Shown here piece by piece: positions 8,878-17,186 of a stretch of 43,660 nt of DNA. The notes beneath the pieces were generated by a model. The model ran no database searches. It had not been told where the DNA came from and worked only from the letters and a program-made list of their open reading frames with translations. The stretch comes from Microcaldota archaeon (lineage in GTDB: Archaea; Micrarchaeota; Micrarchaeia; Micrarchaeales; CABMGC01): positions 1 through 43,660 of the forward strand of contig JAJZMZ010000024.1 in the NCBI GenBank assembly GCA_021848095.1, read 5' to 3'. A program made the position numbers and the translations under genes. The stretch's first letter is position 1, and each line of letters starts with the position of its first letter.

Positions 8878-9510
8878 ATGAACATGTCTTCTTCTGCTTT
8901 TAAAACAAAGCAATTCCCTTTAGAAAAAATAGATTTGTATTCTGTAGAGTTATGTTCGGGTTTAGAAAAAAGAGGATTAAAAAATAATAATGTATTTTTT
9001 AAGTGTATAAGATCAGACATATATCAAGATAATAGATTTCTTTTTGGAAAGGACGTTTTTGATACAGCTAGTTTTAAACATCCATTCAGATCAGAAAGAG
9101 CAGTAGTGGTCAGATACAAAGAGTTAGAGATAACAGGAGAGTTCAATCAACTTGAAAAGATATACAGAGTAATGCCTGAAAGTACAGCTATACCGATATG
9201 TTTAGTCACTTTTAGAAATAATGTAGTAGGTTATCTTGCTGAAAATGTAAGTGGAACACCTTTTCTTTCTTTAAAAAGAGATAAAAGAGTAAAATACCTT
9301 AATGAGTGTGTAATTCCAGTTATCTACAAACTGCATCAAAATAATATCGGACATGGAGATATATTGGTGGGTAACTCAGAAGGAGGAGGAAACATATTCA
9401 TAGTTGAGAATGGCATAAAATTAATAGACCCTCTACCTGGATATAAAGGAATTACAGATAAAGAAAGAATTGAATTTGACATAGAAAATATAAGACGTGT
9501 GTTGAGTTAG
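8878..9510 (+). CDS. Minimal protein-kinase-like protein
   Basis: The 210-residue protein has a kinase-type C-lobe: catalytic-loop sequence GHGDILVGN (H159, D161, N166) and a metal-binding Asp in KLIDP (D184), preceded by a helix PVIYKLHQNNI. The N-lobe is short. A strand AVVVRYKELE could supply the ATP-contacting basic residue, apparently Arg79 or Lys81, but no glycine-rich loop is visible. The closest known groups by pattern are the RIO/Bud32 and phosphotransferase-like kinases; it is not an obvious Bud32. It sits between tRNA-Gln and rfcS. A second ATG lies two codons downstream. The substrate is unknown. Confidence 0.72.
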   Translation: MNMSSSAFKTKQFPLEKIDLYSVELCSGLEKRGLKNNNVFFKCIRSDIYQDNRFLFGKDVFDTASFKHPFRSERAVVVRYKELEITGEFNQLEKIYRVMPESTAIPICLVTFRNNVVGYLAENVSGTPFLSLKRDKRVKYLNECVIPVIYKLHQNNIGHGDILVGNSEGGGNIFIVENGIKLIDPLPGYKGITDKERIEFDIENIRRVLS

Positions 9511-9603
9511 GAGTAGAAAATAATGTCATAGTTTTTATATTTTTATCTTTAATATTATACTAAGTATTCTTAATAGTACTTAAAATTAATAATTATTGAT
9601 TTC

Positions 9604-10569
9604 ATGGCCGAGATAGATCTTTCATGGACAGAGAAGTATAGACCTTCTAAATTAACAGAAGTAATAGGTCAGGATGCGATAGTTGAAAAATTAAAGGCTT
9701 TTGTTAAAATTAAAAGTTTTCCTAGTATGATCTTTGCAGGACCTGCAGGAGTCGGAAAAACTACATCTGCAATAGCAATGGCAAAGGAGTTATATGGGAC
9801 ATCAATAAACGAAGCGTTTCTTGAGCTAAACGCAAGCGACTCGAGAGGTATTGAGGTAGTAAGAGGAAAGGTAAAAGAGTTTGCAAGAACAATTCCTTTA
9901 TCGAGTGGTTTAGTTAAGATAGTATTTCTTGATGAAGCCGATGCTCTCACGCCAGAAGCACAACATGCACTTAGGAGAACTATGGAAAAGTACTCAGCTA
10001 CAACTAGATTTATATTAGGAGCTAACTACTCAAGTAAAATAATAGACCCTATACAAAGTAGGTGTGTTGTTCTTAGATTTAAGCCATTGAAAGAAGAAGA
10101 GATGAAAGCTTATATAAAAAGAGTTGCAGCTTCAGAATCGTTGGATATTGATGAAAAAGCAGTTGAAGCATTACTTTATGTATGTGAAGGAGATTTAAGA
10201 AGATTAACCAATATACTTCAAAGTGCAGCAGTAACTGAAAAAAAGATAACAGAAGCTTCTATTTATGAAATTGCAGCTAGAGCTCGTCCGAAAGAAGTAA
10301 TTGCAATGCTTAGATGTGCAATTTCAGGAGATTTTGAAAAGGCAAGAACAGAGTTAAATACATTAACATTAGTACATGGTATGAGTGGTGAAGATGTACT
10401 AGTACAATGCTATAGAGAAGCTGTTTCTATGGATTTAGATGATAAAAAGAAGCTTCGTTTAATCTCACAGATAGGAGATTGCAATTACAGAATAGTAGAA
10501 GGTGCAAATGATAGAATACAGCTAGAAGCTATGCTAGCAAAGCTTGCTTTATTAGGAGAAAAAGCTTAA
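9604..10569 (+). CDS. rfcS: Replication factor C small subunit (clamp loader)
   Basis: This AAA+ ATPase loads the PCNA sliding clamp at primer-template junctions. Over 321 residues, the usual archaeal length, it shows WTEKYRPSKLTEVIGQD at the N-terminus, Walker A GPAGVGKT (46-53), Walker B FLDEADAL (108-115), and the arginine-finger motif SRC (152-154). The C-terminal collar domain follows. No intein is present, although inteins are common in this gene in other archaea. The start ATG follows TTGAT plus three bases. The large subunit is not in the window. Confidence 0.96.
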   Translation: MAEIDLSWTEKYRPSKLTEVIGQDAIVEKLKAFVKIKSFPSMIFAGPAGVGKTTSAIAMAKELYGTSINEAFLELNASDSRGIEVVRGKVKEFARTIPLSSGLVKIVFLDEADALTPEAQHALRRTMEKYSATTRFILGANYSSKIIDPIQSRCVVLRFKPLKEEEMKAYIKRVAASESLDIDEKAVEALLYVCEGDLRRLTNILQSAAVTEKKITEASIYEIAARARPKEVIAMLRCAISGDFEKARTELNTLTLVHGMSGEDVLVQCYREAVSMDLDDKKKLRLISQIGDCNYRIVEGANDRIQLEAMLAKLALLGEKA

Positions 10570-10589
10570 TAAAAAATTAAATTAAGTAA

Positions 10590-10778
10590 TTATAATTCTA
10601 ATATACTACTTCCGTTAATGTAGTTACGTTTTCCTTCTCTTAGAATTGGTTTTGTTTTTGAAGGTGTTCTGTCTCTAAGACTGTTTATTAAATCTGAAAA
10701 GTTGCTTGGATCTACGTTTATTCCAATATGCTTTTGAGAGTCTGTTACTGATTTTTTTCCTTGTATTACATTGTTCAT
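10590..10778 (-). CDS. Small uncharacterised protein (62 residues)
   Basis: I do not recognise this short, basic, soluble protein. Its C-terminal half is rich in Arg, Lys and Pro (SLRDRTPSKTKPILREGKR). I consider it real because a perfect TATATAAA lies at 10808-10815 on the minus strand, 30-37 bp before the ATG, and because it fills a slot between two plus-strand genes that otherwise leaves an unexplained gap. It could be a nucleic-acid-binding protein; that is a guess from composition only. Confidence 0.5.
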   Translation of the reverse strand: MNNVIQGKKSVTDSQKHIGINVDPSNFSDLINSLRDRTPSKTKPILREGKRNYINGSSILEL

Positions 10779-10807
10779 ATAATCGTAAAATGTTCTGTTT
10801 ATCCTGA

Positions 10808-10815
10808 TTTATATA
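10808..10815 (-). promoter_or_regulatory. TATA box for the 62-residue protein
   Basis: TATATAAA on the minus strand, centred about 34 bp upstream of the ATG at 10778. It predicts a leader of only a few bases. Confidence 0.5.
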
Positions 10816-10901
10816 CTCAAGTTTGCTATTCGTCTTTAAACGATGTAATAAAACATTATTTAAAAAACTACCGATAGAAAACTACCTTAATCATTTAGAA
10901 G

Positions 10902-10910
10902 TATTTAAAT
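10902..10910 (+). promoter_or_regulatory. TATA box for the 2-oxoacid dehydrogenase operon
   Basis: TATTTAAAT preceded by the purine-rich AGAAG, a BRE-like element. Transcription would start near 10932, leaving a short leader that contains GGTG at 10935-10938 and then the TTG start at 10944. A second AT-rich box at about 10922-10929 would place the start inside the gene and is less likely. Confidence 0.45.
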
Positions 10911-10943
10911 AGTATTATTGTTTTTATATAAATCGGTGTTTTT

Positions 10944-12011
10944 TTGATAAGTGAAGCGTTTAATGGCTCAGTTAAATATCTTCAAATAATGAATGAAGAG
11001 GGAGAAATAGATCAGACAGTTATGCCACAGGACATAAGTGATTCTCAGATTTTAGAGATGTATAAAGGAATGATGCTTGCAAGAGCTGTCGATGCTAAAG
11101 TCCTTAGTCTTCAAAGACAAGGACGTGCAGTAACATATGCACCTTTACTAGGTGAGGAAGCGACACAGATAGGAACAGCAATGGCTATGAGAAAACAAGA
11201 TATCTTTGTTCCAGCTTTTAGACAACATGGAGTATTTATAGAAAGAGGAGTTCCAATGGACTCATTATTCTTATACTGGAGAGGTTTTGAGGAAGGAAAT
11301 GTTTTTCCAAAAGAGCTCAATGCATTTCCAATAATAGTTCCCGTTGCAACGCAGATGCCACATGCTACAGGAATTGCTTTTGCACAACGATATCTTAAAA
11401 AAGACTCGGCCGTTTTAGTTTATGTCGGAGATGGAGGAACTTCAGAAGGAGATTTTTATGAAGCAATTAACTTCGCAGGCGTTTGGAAAGTACCACTAAT
11501 AACAATAATAGAGAATAATCAATGGGCAATTTCACTACCTAGAAATGAACAAACAATGGCAAAAACATTAGCTCAAAAAGCTATAGCAGTAGGTATCGAT
11601 TCTATTCAAGTAGATGGAAATGATGTTTTAGCTGTTTATAAAGCAACTAAAGATGCAATAACAAACTCAAGTAAAGGCCCAATGATAATAGAGTGTGTAA
11701 CATACAGAATGGGTTTACACACTACATCTGATGACCCTACAAAGTACAGAACAGATATTGAGGTAGAAACATGGAAAAAGAAAGATCCTATTGAACGTGT
11801 TAAAAAGTATTTAGTTAAAAAAGGATTATGGAATGATGCAAGAGAACAACAAGAAACTGAAGCAATTTCTAAATTAGTTGATGAATCTGTAGAAAAAGCT
11901 GAAAGATTTAAACCAGATCCTAGAAGTATGTTTAGTACAGTTTACAGCTTTATGCCACAAACACTTCGTGAAGAGTTTGATGAAGCTGAGGCGAATAACT
12001 TTTGGCAGTAG
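10944..12011 (+). CDS. pdhA: Pyruvate/2-oxoacid dehydrogenase E1 component, alpha subunit
   Basis: With the beta subunit it forms the thiamine-diphosphate enzyme that decarboxylates a 2-oxoacid and transfers the acyl group to lipoyl-E2. The cofactor motif runs from GDGGTSEGDF (162-171) to ENNQWAIS (190-197). The regulatory-loop region TTSDDPTKYR follows near residue 255. The 355-residue length fits the family. The start is TTG at 10944, supported by GGTG five bases upstream; the first ATG is at residue 16. It opens a five-gene operon. Whether it prefers pyruvate or branched-chain oxoacids cannot be decided from motifs; archaeal relatives include both. Confidence 0.93.
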   Translation: MISEAFNGSVKYLQIMNEEGEIDQTVMPQDISDSQILEMYKGMMLARAVDAKVLSLQRQGRAVTYAPLLGEEATQIGTAMAMRKQDIFVPAFRQHGVFIERGVPMDSLFLYWRGFEEGNVFPKELNAFPIIVPVATQMPHATGIAFAQRYLKKDSAVLVYVGDGGTSEGDFYEAINFAGVWKVPLITIIENNQWAISLPRNEQTMAKTLAQKAIAVGIDSIQVDGNDVLAVYKATKDAITNSSKGPMIIECVTYRMGLHTTSDDPTKYRTDIEVETWKKKDPIERVKKYLVKKGLWNDAREQQETEAISKLVDESVEKAERFKPDPRSMFSTVYSFMPQTLREEFDEAEANNFWQ

Positions 12012-12019
12012 GTGTTTTT

Positions 12020-12985
12020 ATGCAAATGAATATGGTTTCTGCACTTAACAATGCATTAGATATAATATTGAAAGAAAATGACAAAGCGTTAATTTTAGGA
12101 GAAGACGTAGGAAAAGACGGTGGTGTTTTCAGAGTTACTGAAGGTTTATTAGAAAAGTATGGTGAAAATAGAGTAGTTGATACACCATTAGCTGAATCAG
12201 GAATTATTGGAACATCTATAGGGATGGCACTTTCAGGTTTACACCCTATATCAGAGATTCAGTTCGCAGGTTTTATGTTCTTAGGTTTTTCACAATTAAT
12301 AAATCACGCTTCTAGATATAGAACTAGAACACGATCTAATATGAGTTTACCAATGGTTGTAAGAACACCTGTAAGTGGAGGTGTCAGAACACTAGAACAT
12401 CACTCAGATAGTCCAGAAACGTACTACTCGCACATTGGTGGTTTAATAGTTGTGGAACCATCTACACCTTATGATGCAAAAGGTTTGCTTATAAAAGCGT
12501 CTAGAATGAATGATCCAGTTGTATTTTTAGAGCCAACAAAACTTTACCGTTTATTTAGAGAAGAAGTTCCTGAAGAACCATATGAAGTTACAATAGGAAA
12601 AGCAAAGGTAGTGAGAGAGGGCAGTAAATTAAGTATAGTTACATATGGAACTATGGTTCCGGTAGTTAAAAGTGTTGTTGAAAAGAAAAAGCTAGATGCT
12701 GAGATAATTGATTTGAGAACTATAAATCCAATAGATGAAAAAACTATTTTAGAAAGTGTTAGTAAAACAGGAAGAGTTGCCATTGTTCACGAAGCATCAT
12801 TAAGTTTTGGCGTAGGAGCGGAGATAGCAGCAAGAATTTCTGAAAAAGCGCTTTATAAATTAAATGCGCCTATTGTAAGAGTAGGTGGAAATAGTTTCCC
12901 ATATCCATATCCAGGATATGAAAACTTCTATGTTCCAAATGAAAAGAAGATATCTTATGCATTGGATAAACTGTTAAAGGGTTGA
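12020..12985 (+). CDS. pdhB: Pyruvate/2-oxoacid dehydrogenase E1 component, beta subunit
   Basis: The beta subunit completes the E1 heterotetramer. MVSALNNALDIIL, LGEDVGKDGGVFRVTEGL and DTPLAESGIIGTSIGMA are diagnostic of the family, and the C-terminal transketolase-like domain carries DLRTINPIDEKTI. I choose ATG at 12020 because GGTG stands five bases upstream, the same arrangement as for the alpha gene. A longer frame beginning at 12002 would overlap the alpha gene and leave that site inside the coding sequence. The product is 321 residues; E2 starts 3 bp after the stop. Confidence 0.95.
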   Translation: MQMNMVSALNNALDIILKENDKALILGEDVGKDGGVFRVTEGLLEKYGENRVVDTPLAESGIIGTSIGMALSGLHPISEIQFAGFMFLGFSQLINHASRYRTRTRSNMSLPMVVRTPVSGGVRTLEHHSDSPETYYSHIGGLIVVEPSTPYDAKGLLIKASRMNDPVVFLEPTKLYRLFREEVPEEPYEVTIGKAKVVREGSKLSIVTYGTMVPVVKSVVEKKKLDAEIIDLRTINPIDEKTILESVSKTGRVAIVHEASLSFGVGAEIAARISEKALYKLNAPIVRVGGNSFPYPYPGYENFYVPNEKKISYALDKLLKG

Positions 12986-12988
12986 GTT

Positions 12989-14353
12989 ATGAAAGAGTTA
13001 AAATTTGTTGATGTTGGAGAAGGAATAACAGAGGGAAATATTAAAAAATGGTTGTTCAAAGACGGAGATTCGGTAAAAGAAGATACAACTATAGTACAGA
13101 TAGAAACTGACAAAGCAGTAGTAAATATACCTGCACCAGTATCTGGTAAGTTAAAGATAGTTGCAAAAGAAAATACAACACTTAAGACAGGAGATACAAT
13201 AGCATTTGTAGGAGATGATGTTTCTACAACAACACCTCAACAAACAACACAAGGACCATCAAGTAGTGTTATCAGTAAGGCAATACACGAACAAGAAAGT
13301 ATCAAGGAGTTTGGTTTTGCGCCGGATTCTGATGCTGCAATTAATGCTCCTTCAACTAGCACAGCACAGCCACAAAAAACTACGACACAACCGCAAACAA
13401 ACATAAATCAACAACAAACAAATACAATTCAACCACAAATGAATACAACAAAGCAACAACAAAAAACAGAGGTCATTGCAACACCAGGCGTAAGAAAACT
13501 TGCAAGAGACTTGAATATTGATATAAATACAGTAAAAGGAACAGGTCCTAATGGAAAGATACTTGAAAATGATGTTAGATCCGCTTCAATAAGTACAAAT
13601 AAGAAAACATCAATCCCTAAGTTTTCAGAAACATTAGAAAAGTCACACACAGAAGATATTGAAAGAGTTCCATTAACACAAACAAGAAAAGCAATAGCAA
13701 AGAATATGGAGTTATCATGGTCAATACCAAGAGCAGTGCATATGGATCACATAGATGTAACAAATCTTTACGATTTAGTAAAAAGGGAAAAGGAGAACAT
13801 GGCTAAAAGAAATGTAAAGCTTACTTTCTTACCATTTATAATTAAGGCAACAATAGAAGCAATTAAAGAGAATCCACGATTTAACTCTAGTTATGATCAT
13901 GAAAAACTTGAGATAATATTAAAAAAATATTACAATATAGGATTAGCAGCACAAGGTCCTGATGGATTAAAGGTTGTAGTTATAAAAAATTCTGAGAAGA
14001 AGAATATTTCAGATATTGCAAAAGAGATACAAATGTTGTCAGAGAAAGTTAAAAAAGCAGAGGTTTCATTAGAGGATATGTCAGACTCAACATTTACTAT
14101 AACCAATATAGGAAGTTTAGGAGGAGGAGATTTTTCAGTCCCAATGATAAATTATCCTGAAGTTGCAATATTAGGAATACATCTAATAAGAGATACACCT
14201 GTAGTCAAAGATGGTGAGATTCAAATAAGAAAAATACTTCCATTTTCACTTACATTTGATCACAGAGTAGTTGATGGAGCTGATGCAGTAGCTTTTGGTA
14301 ATGCACTGAAAAGATATCTAGAGGATCCTGATTTTCTAGAGTTAATTGCTTAG
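12989..14353 (+). CDS. pdhC: Dihydrolipoamide acyltransferase (E2) of the 2-oxoacid dehydrogenase complex
   Basis: E2 is the structural core and carries the acyl group to CoA. The order is a single lipoyl domain (residues 1-77, with lipoyl-lysine K42 in IETDKAV) and a Gln/Thr/Asn-rich linker (about 80-165). A peripheral-subunit-binding domain (ATPGVRKLARDLNI, about 168-205) and the catalytic domain ending in HRVVDGADA (H425, D429) follow. The 454-residue length is normal. The linker replaces the usual Ala-Pro linker with Gln-rich repeats. Function requires a lipoate ligase or synthase, which is not in the window. Confidence 0.95.
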   Translation: MKELKFVDVGEGITEGNIKKWLFKDGDSVKEDTTIVQIETDKAVVNIPAPVSGKLKIVAKENTTLKTGDTIAFVGDDVSTTTPQQTTQGPSSSVISKAIHEQESIKEFGFAPDSDAAINAPSTSTAQPQKTTTQPQTNINQQQTNTIQPQMNTTKQQQKTEVIATPGVRKLARDLNIDINTVKGTGPNGKILENDVRSASISTNKKTSIPKFSETLEKSHTEDIERVPLTQTRKAIAKNMELSWSIPRAVHMDHIDVTNLYDLVKREKENMAKRNVKLTFLPFIIKATIEAIKENPRFNSSYDHEKLEIILKKYYNIGLAAQGPDGLKVVVIKNSEKKNISDIAKEIQMLSEKVKKAEVSLEDMSDSTFTITNIGSLGGGDFSVPMINYPEVAILGIHLIRDTPVVKDGEIQIRKILPFSLTFDHRVVDGADAVAFGNALKRYLEDPDFLELIA

Positions 14354-14361
14354 TTGATTTT

Positions 14362-15741
14362 ATGGTAATGGGCTCTATACCTGAAAAAGTAAATCTTGCA
14401 ATAGTAGGTGGTGGTGTAGGAGGTTATGTCGCGGCTATACGCGCCGCTGAGCTAGGTCTTTCAGTAATTATAATAGAAAAGGACAAGATGGGTGGCCATT
14501 GCTTAAACTATGCGTGTATACCGTCTAAAACACTATTGCACATTGCTGATATATACCACAAAGCAAAGAACTCACAAAACTTCGGAATAGAAGCTGAGCC
14601 AAAAATAAATGCACAAAAAATATTAGAGTGGAGAATGGGCGTTTCTGAAAAGCTAGAAAAAGGTGTAGAATTTTTATGTAACTCTAATGGAATAGAGATA
14701 GTAAAAGGCGGAGCAACATTCATATCCTCTCAAAAGTTACAGATAACTAATGGAACTGAGATTGATTTTGATACCGCAATAATAGCAACCGGTTCTGTCC
14801 CAGTAGAGTTAAAGGGCTTTGAGTTTAATGACTACATACTTGACTATAAAAAAGCATTAATGCTTTCAACAATACCTAAAACATTAACAATAATAGGAGC
14901 AGGATATGTTGCAGTAGAGTTAGCTACACTTTATGCTAAGCTTGGTGTTTCTGTTTCTATACTTGCACGATCAACTATTCTATCACATTTTGATCCTGAA
15001 GCTGTTTCAATAATAGAAAAAAGCCTTGAAAAGTTAAATGTTAAAATTTACAAAAACTCAGTTCCTGAGTCACATACACAAACCTCAATTAAATTGAAGT
15101 CAGGAGAAGAAATACCGCACGAGTTAGTTGTTGTAGCAGTAGGATTAAAACCATACACTGATAATTTAGGTTTAGAAAATACTAAAGTAGTTGTAGATCA
15201 AAAAGGTTTCATAACTGTCGGACAATCGTTAAACACAGCAGATGAAAAGATATTAGCAATTGGAGATGTTATAGGGGAACCGATGCTTGCACATAAATCA
15301 ATGAGACAAGGGGTCATCGCGGCAGAGGTAGCTGCTGGAAAAAATGCCGGTTTCGACAATGTCGTAATACCAGCAGTTGTATTTTCAGACCCAGAAATTG
15401 GAATAGCAGGAGATGTTTCTGAAAAAACAGGAATTTACATTAAAAAGTTCCCATTAACTGCACTTGGAAGAGCAATAGCAATGAACAAAACAGATGGCTT
15501 TGTTAAGATTGCATATGATAAAAATAAAGTAGTGAAAGGTATTGAAATTGTATCGTCTGATGCAAATGCAATGGTTGCTGAAGCTGCGTTAGCCATAGAG
15601 ATGGGTGCAACATTAGAAGACATTGCAGATACAATACATCCTCATCCAACATATACTGAACAAATACAGGAAGTAGCAGAAGCAGGTTTAGGAAGACCAA
15701 TACATTTCTTTTATGGAAAAAATAATGAAAATGGTAAATAA
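14362..15741 (+). CDS. lpdA: Dihydrolipoamide dehydrogenase (E3)
   Basis: This FAD flavoprotein reoxidises dihydrolipoamide and reduces NAD+. The FAD-binding GGGVGG is at 16-21 and the redox disulfide is CLNYAC (C47 and C52). A second dinucleotide fold has IIGAGYVAVELA, and the C-terminal active-site pair is in HPHPTYTEQIQE. The 459-residue length is standard. Upstream TTGAT lies three bases before the ATG at 14362; an ATG two codons later is also possible. It follows E2 by 8 bp. Confidence 0.95.
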   Translation: MVMGSIPEKVNLAIVGGGVGGYVAAIRAAELGLSVIIIEKDKMGGHCLNYACIPSKTLLHIADIYHKAKNSQNFGIEAEPKINAQKILEWRMGVSEKLEKGVEFLCNSNGIEIVKGGATFISSQKLQITNGTEIDFDTAIIATGSVPVELKGFEFNDYILDYKKALMLSTIPKTLTIIGAGYVAVELATLYAKLGVSVSILARSTILSHFDPEAVSIIEKSLEKLNVKIYKNSVPESHTQTSIKLKSGEEIPHELVVVAVGLKPYTDNLGLENTKVVVDQKGFITVGQSLNTADEKILAIGDVIGEPMLAHKSMRQGVIAAEVAAGKNAGFDNVVIPAVVFSDPEIGIAGDVSEKTGIYIKKFPLTALGRAIAMNKTDGFVKIAYDKNKVVKGIEIVSSDANAMVAEAALAIEMGATLEDIADTIHPHPTYTEQIQEVAEAGLGRPIHFFYGKNNENGK

Positions 15742-15743
15742 GT

Positions 15744-16511
15744 ATGAACGTATCTCTTTTCACTAAAAAAAAGTATCCAGAAATAGAAAGAAAGATAAGA
15801 AGTAACTTTGAGGTAGTAAAAAACGGAGAGATTTGCATAGCAATAGGAGGAGATGGTACATTTATTCATGCAGCACAAAAAACTTCCTGTCCCATACTTT
15901 TAATACGGGATAATACTGATGATAGTACAGGCTATTACTCAGATTTAGGAGTAGATAGAATTGATGAAGTAATACATTTATTAAAAAATAAAAATTATCA
16001 TGTTGAATTATTAGGTAAAAAACTTCTCTTAACGTATAAAAATAAAAAATATTATGCAATTAACGAGTGTTACTTATCAAACAGTGTTGGGGAAGTAAGC
16101 TTCAAAGTTTATGAGATCATAAACAACAAGCGTCAACATATATACCCATTTGTTGTAGGAGGAGATGGAGTTATAATAAGTAGTAAAATAGGTTCTACAG
16201 CTTATAATAGAAGTGCAGGAGGGCCTATACTTCTTGAGAATAATCTTTTTTGTATTACATTTATTAATCCCGATGGACCTTATAGAAACGCGCTTGTAGT
16301 AAACTCAAATAAAACAATTGAGATAGAGATTTCAAAGTATGAAGGAGTTCTAAGGTATGATAACTTTACTGTTGGTACTATTAGAAAAGGGGATTCTTTT
16401 AGAGTGAAATCCTCTGAAAAAGAAATTAAAATAATTAAGTTAAATGGAATTTACGAAACGTTCGGGGATAAATTAAAAAGAGTAATAAAAAGCAAGATGC
16501 AAAACGCATAG
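15744..16511 (+). CDS. nadK: NAD kinase
   Basis: It phosphorylates NAD+ to NADP+. The nucleotide motif IAIGGDGT (32-39) and the second motif SKIGSTAYNRSAGGP identify the ATP-NAD kinase family. The 255-residue length fits archaeal members. It starts 2 bp after the E3 stop, so it is almost certainly co-transcribed with the dehydrogenase. The link is reasonable, since the complex consumes NAD+, but this operon position is not usual in my knowledge. Confidence 0.93.
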   Translation: MNVSLFTKKKYPEIERKIRSNFEVVKNGEICIAIGGDGTFIHAAQKTSCPILLIRDNTDDSTGYYSDLGVDRIDEVIHLLKNKNYHVELLGKKLLLTYKNKKYYAINECYLSNSVGEVSFKVYEIINNKRQHIYPFVVGGDGVIISSKIGSTAYNRSAGGPILLENNLFCITFINPDGPYRNALVVNSNKTIEIEISKYEGVLRYDNFTVGTIRKGDSFRVKSSEKEIKIIKLNGIYETFGDKLKRVIKSKMQNA

Positions 16512-16523
16512 AATAAAGTAAAC

Positions 16524-16536
16524 TTTTTATTTTTTT
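16524..16536 (+). terminator. T-rich terminator of the dehydrogenase-nadK operon
   Basis: An almost pure T run (TTTTTATTTTTT) begins 12 bp after the nadK stop, with no strong stem upstream. Such oligo-T stretches are sufficient as archaeal terminators. Confidence 0.5.
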
Positions 16537-16549
16537 ATTAAATAAATAT

Positions 16550-17182
16550 TTAAGTTGTTTGAGAACTTATTATATTCACTAGTGCAGGAATTGTGTAATT
16601 TGTAACTGAAGATGCGCTATAATTTCCAGTTGATAAAATAACTGCAAAGTAATTTTTATAATATCCTAAAATAAGAAATGATTTTACATTTCCATTATAA
16701 ATACGATAAAGTTCAGAATAATTTACGCCATTGTATGTTTTATTGTAAATTGGAGAGTATTGATGTGTTATTAACTCGTGATTTAAAGTGCTGTGATAAT
16801 TATTTGAAGCAGATGTATTAAGAATTGATATTAACTCTAATACCGAGTTAGACCCATAATATGCTACCTTCACTCCGCTTGTTATGTTTCTATTTGAGAT
16901 GTTTAAGTTATATAATTGGTTAATAAGTGTAATATTTCTAATTGTACTACTCCTCGTTAAGTTAAAATAATGATATGAACCTGAACCAACAGCAGAGCTA
17001 AGCTTGACATTTATTGGAACATTATTTATACCGTTTGAACTTTGATGTTGTACATTGTAATTAGTGCTAATCACATATGCAATTATTGAAAAAATAACTA
17101 TAACTAAAATTACAGCAATTGCAACATTCTTTTTAGAGTGTTTTGCTTTTGAATCAATATTGTTTATATTTGAGTTATACAT
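16550..17182 (-). CDS. Membrane-anchored extracellular protein, unknown function
   Basis: The product is 211 residues: a short cytoplasmic N-terminus, one membrane helix (about 19-40, KKNVAIAVILVIVIFSIIAYVIS), then a Ser/Asn/Thr/Tyr-rich outer domain with many N-x-S/T sequons. I place the start at 17182 because GTGAT stands exactly three bases upstream, as at several genes here. An open frame to 17221 would overlap the previous gene, and the TGA of that GTGAT is the upstream gene's stop codon. It directly follows the giant pilin-like gene and is probably translationally coupled to it, so it may be a partner. No family recognised. Confidence 0.75.
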   Translation of the reverse strand: MYNSNINNIDSKAKHSKKNVAIAVILVIVIFSIIAYVISTNYNVQHQSSNGINNVPINVKLSSAVGSGSYHYFNLTRSSTIRNITLINQLYNLNISNRNITSGVKVAYYGSNSVLELISILNTSASNNYHSTLNHELITHQYSPIYNKTYNGVNYSELYRIYNGNVKSFLILGYYKNYFAVILSTGNYSASSVTNYTIPALVNIISSQTT

Positions 17183-17186
17183 AATA

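Noticed and set aside
12002-12019. Upstream TTG start for the E1 beta subunit
   Set aside because: It overlaps the end of the alpha gene and ignores the GGTG site five bases before ATG 12020.
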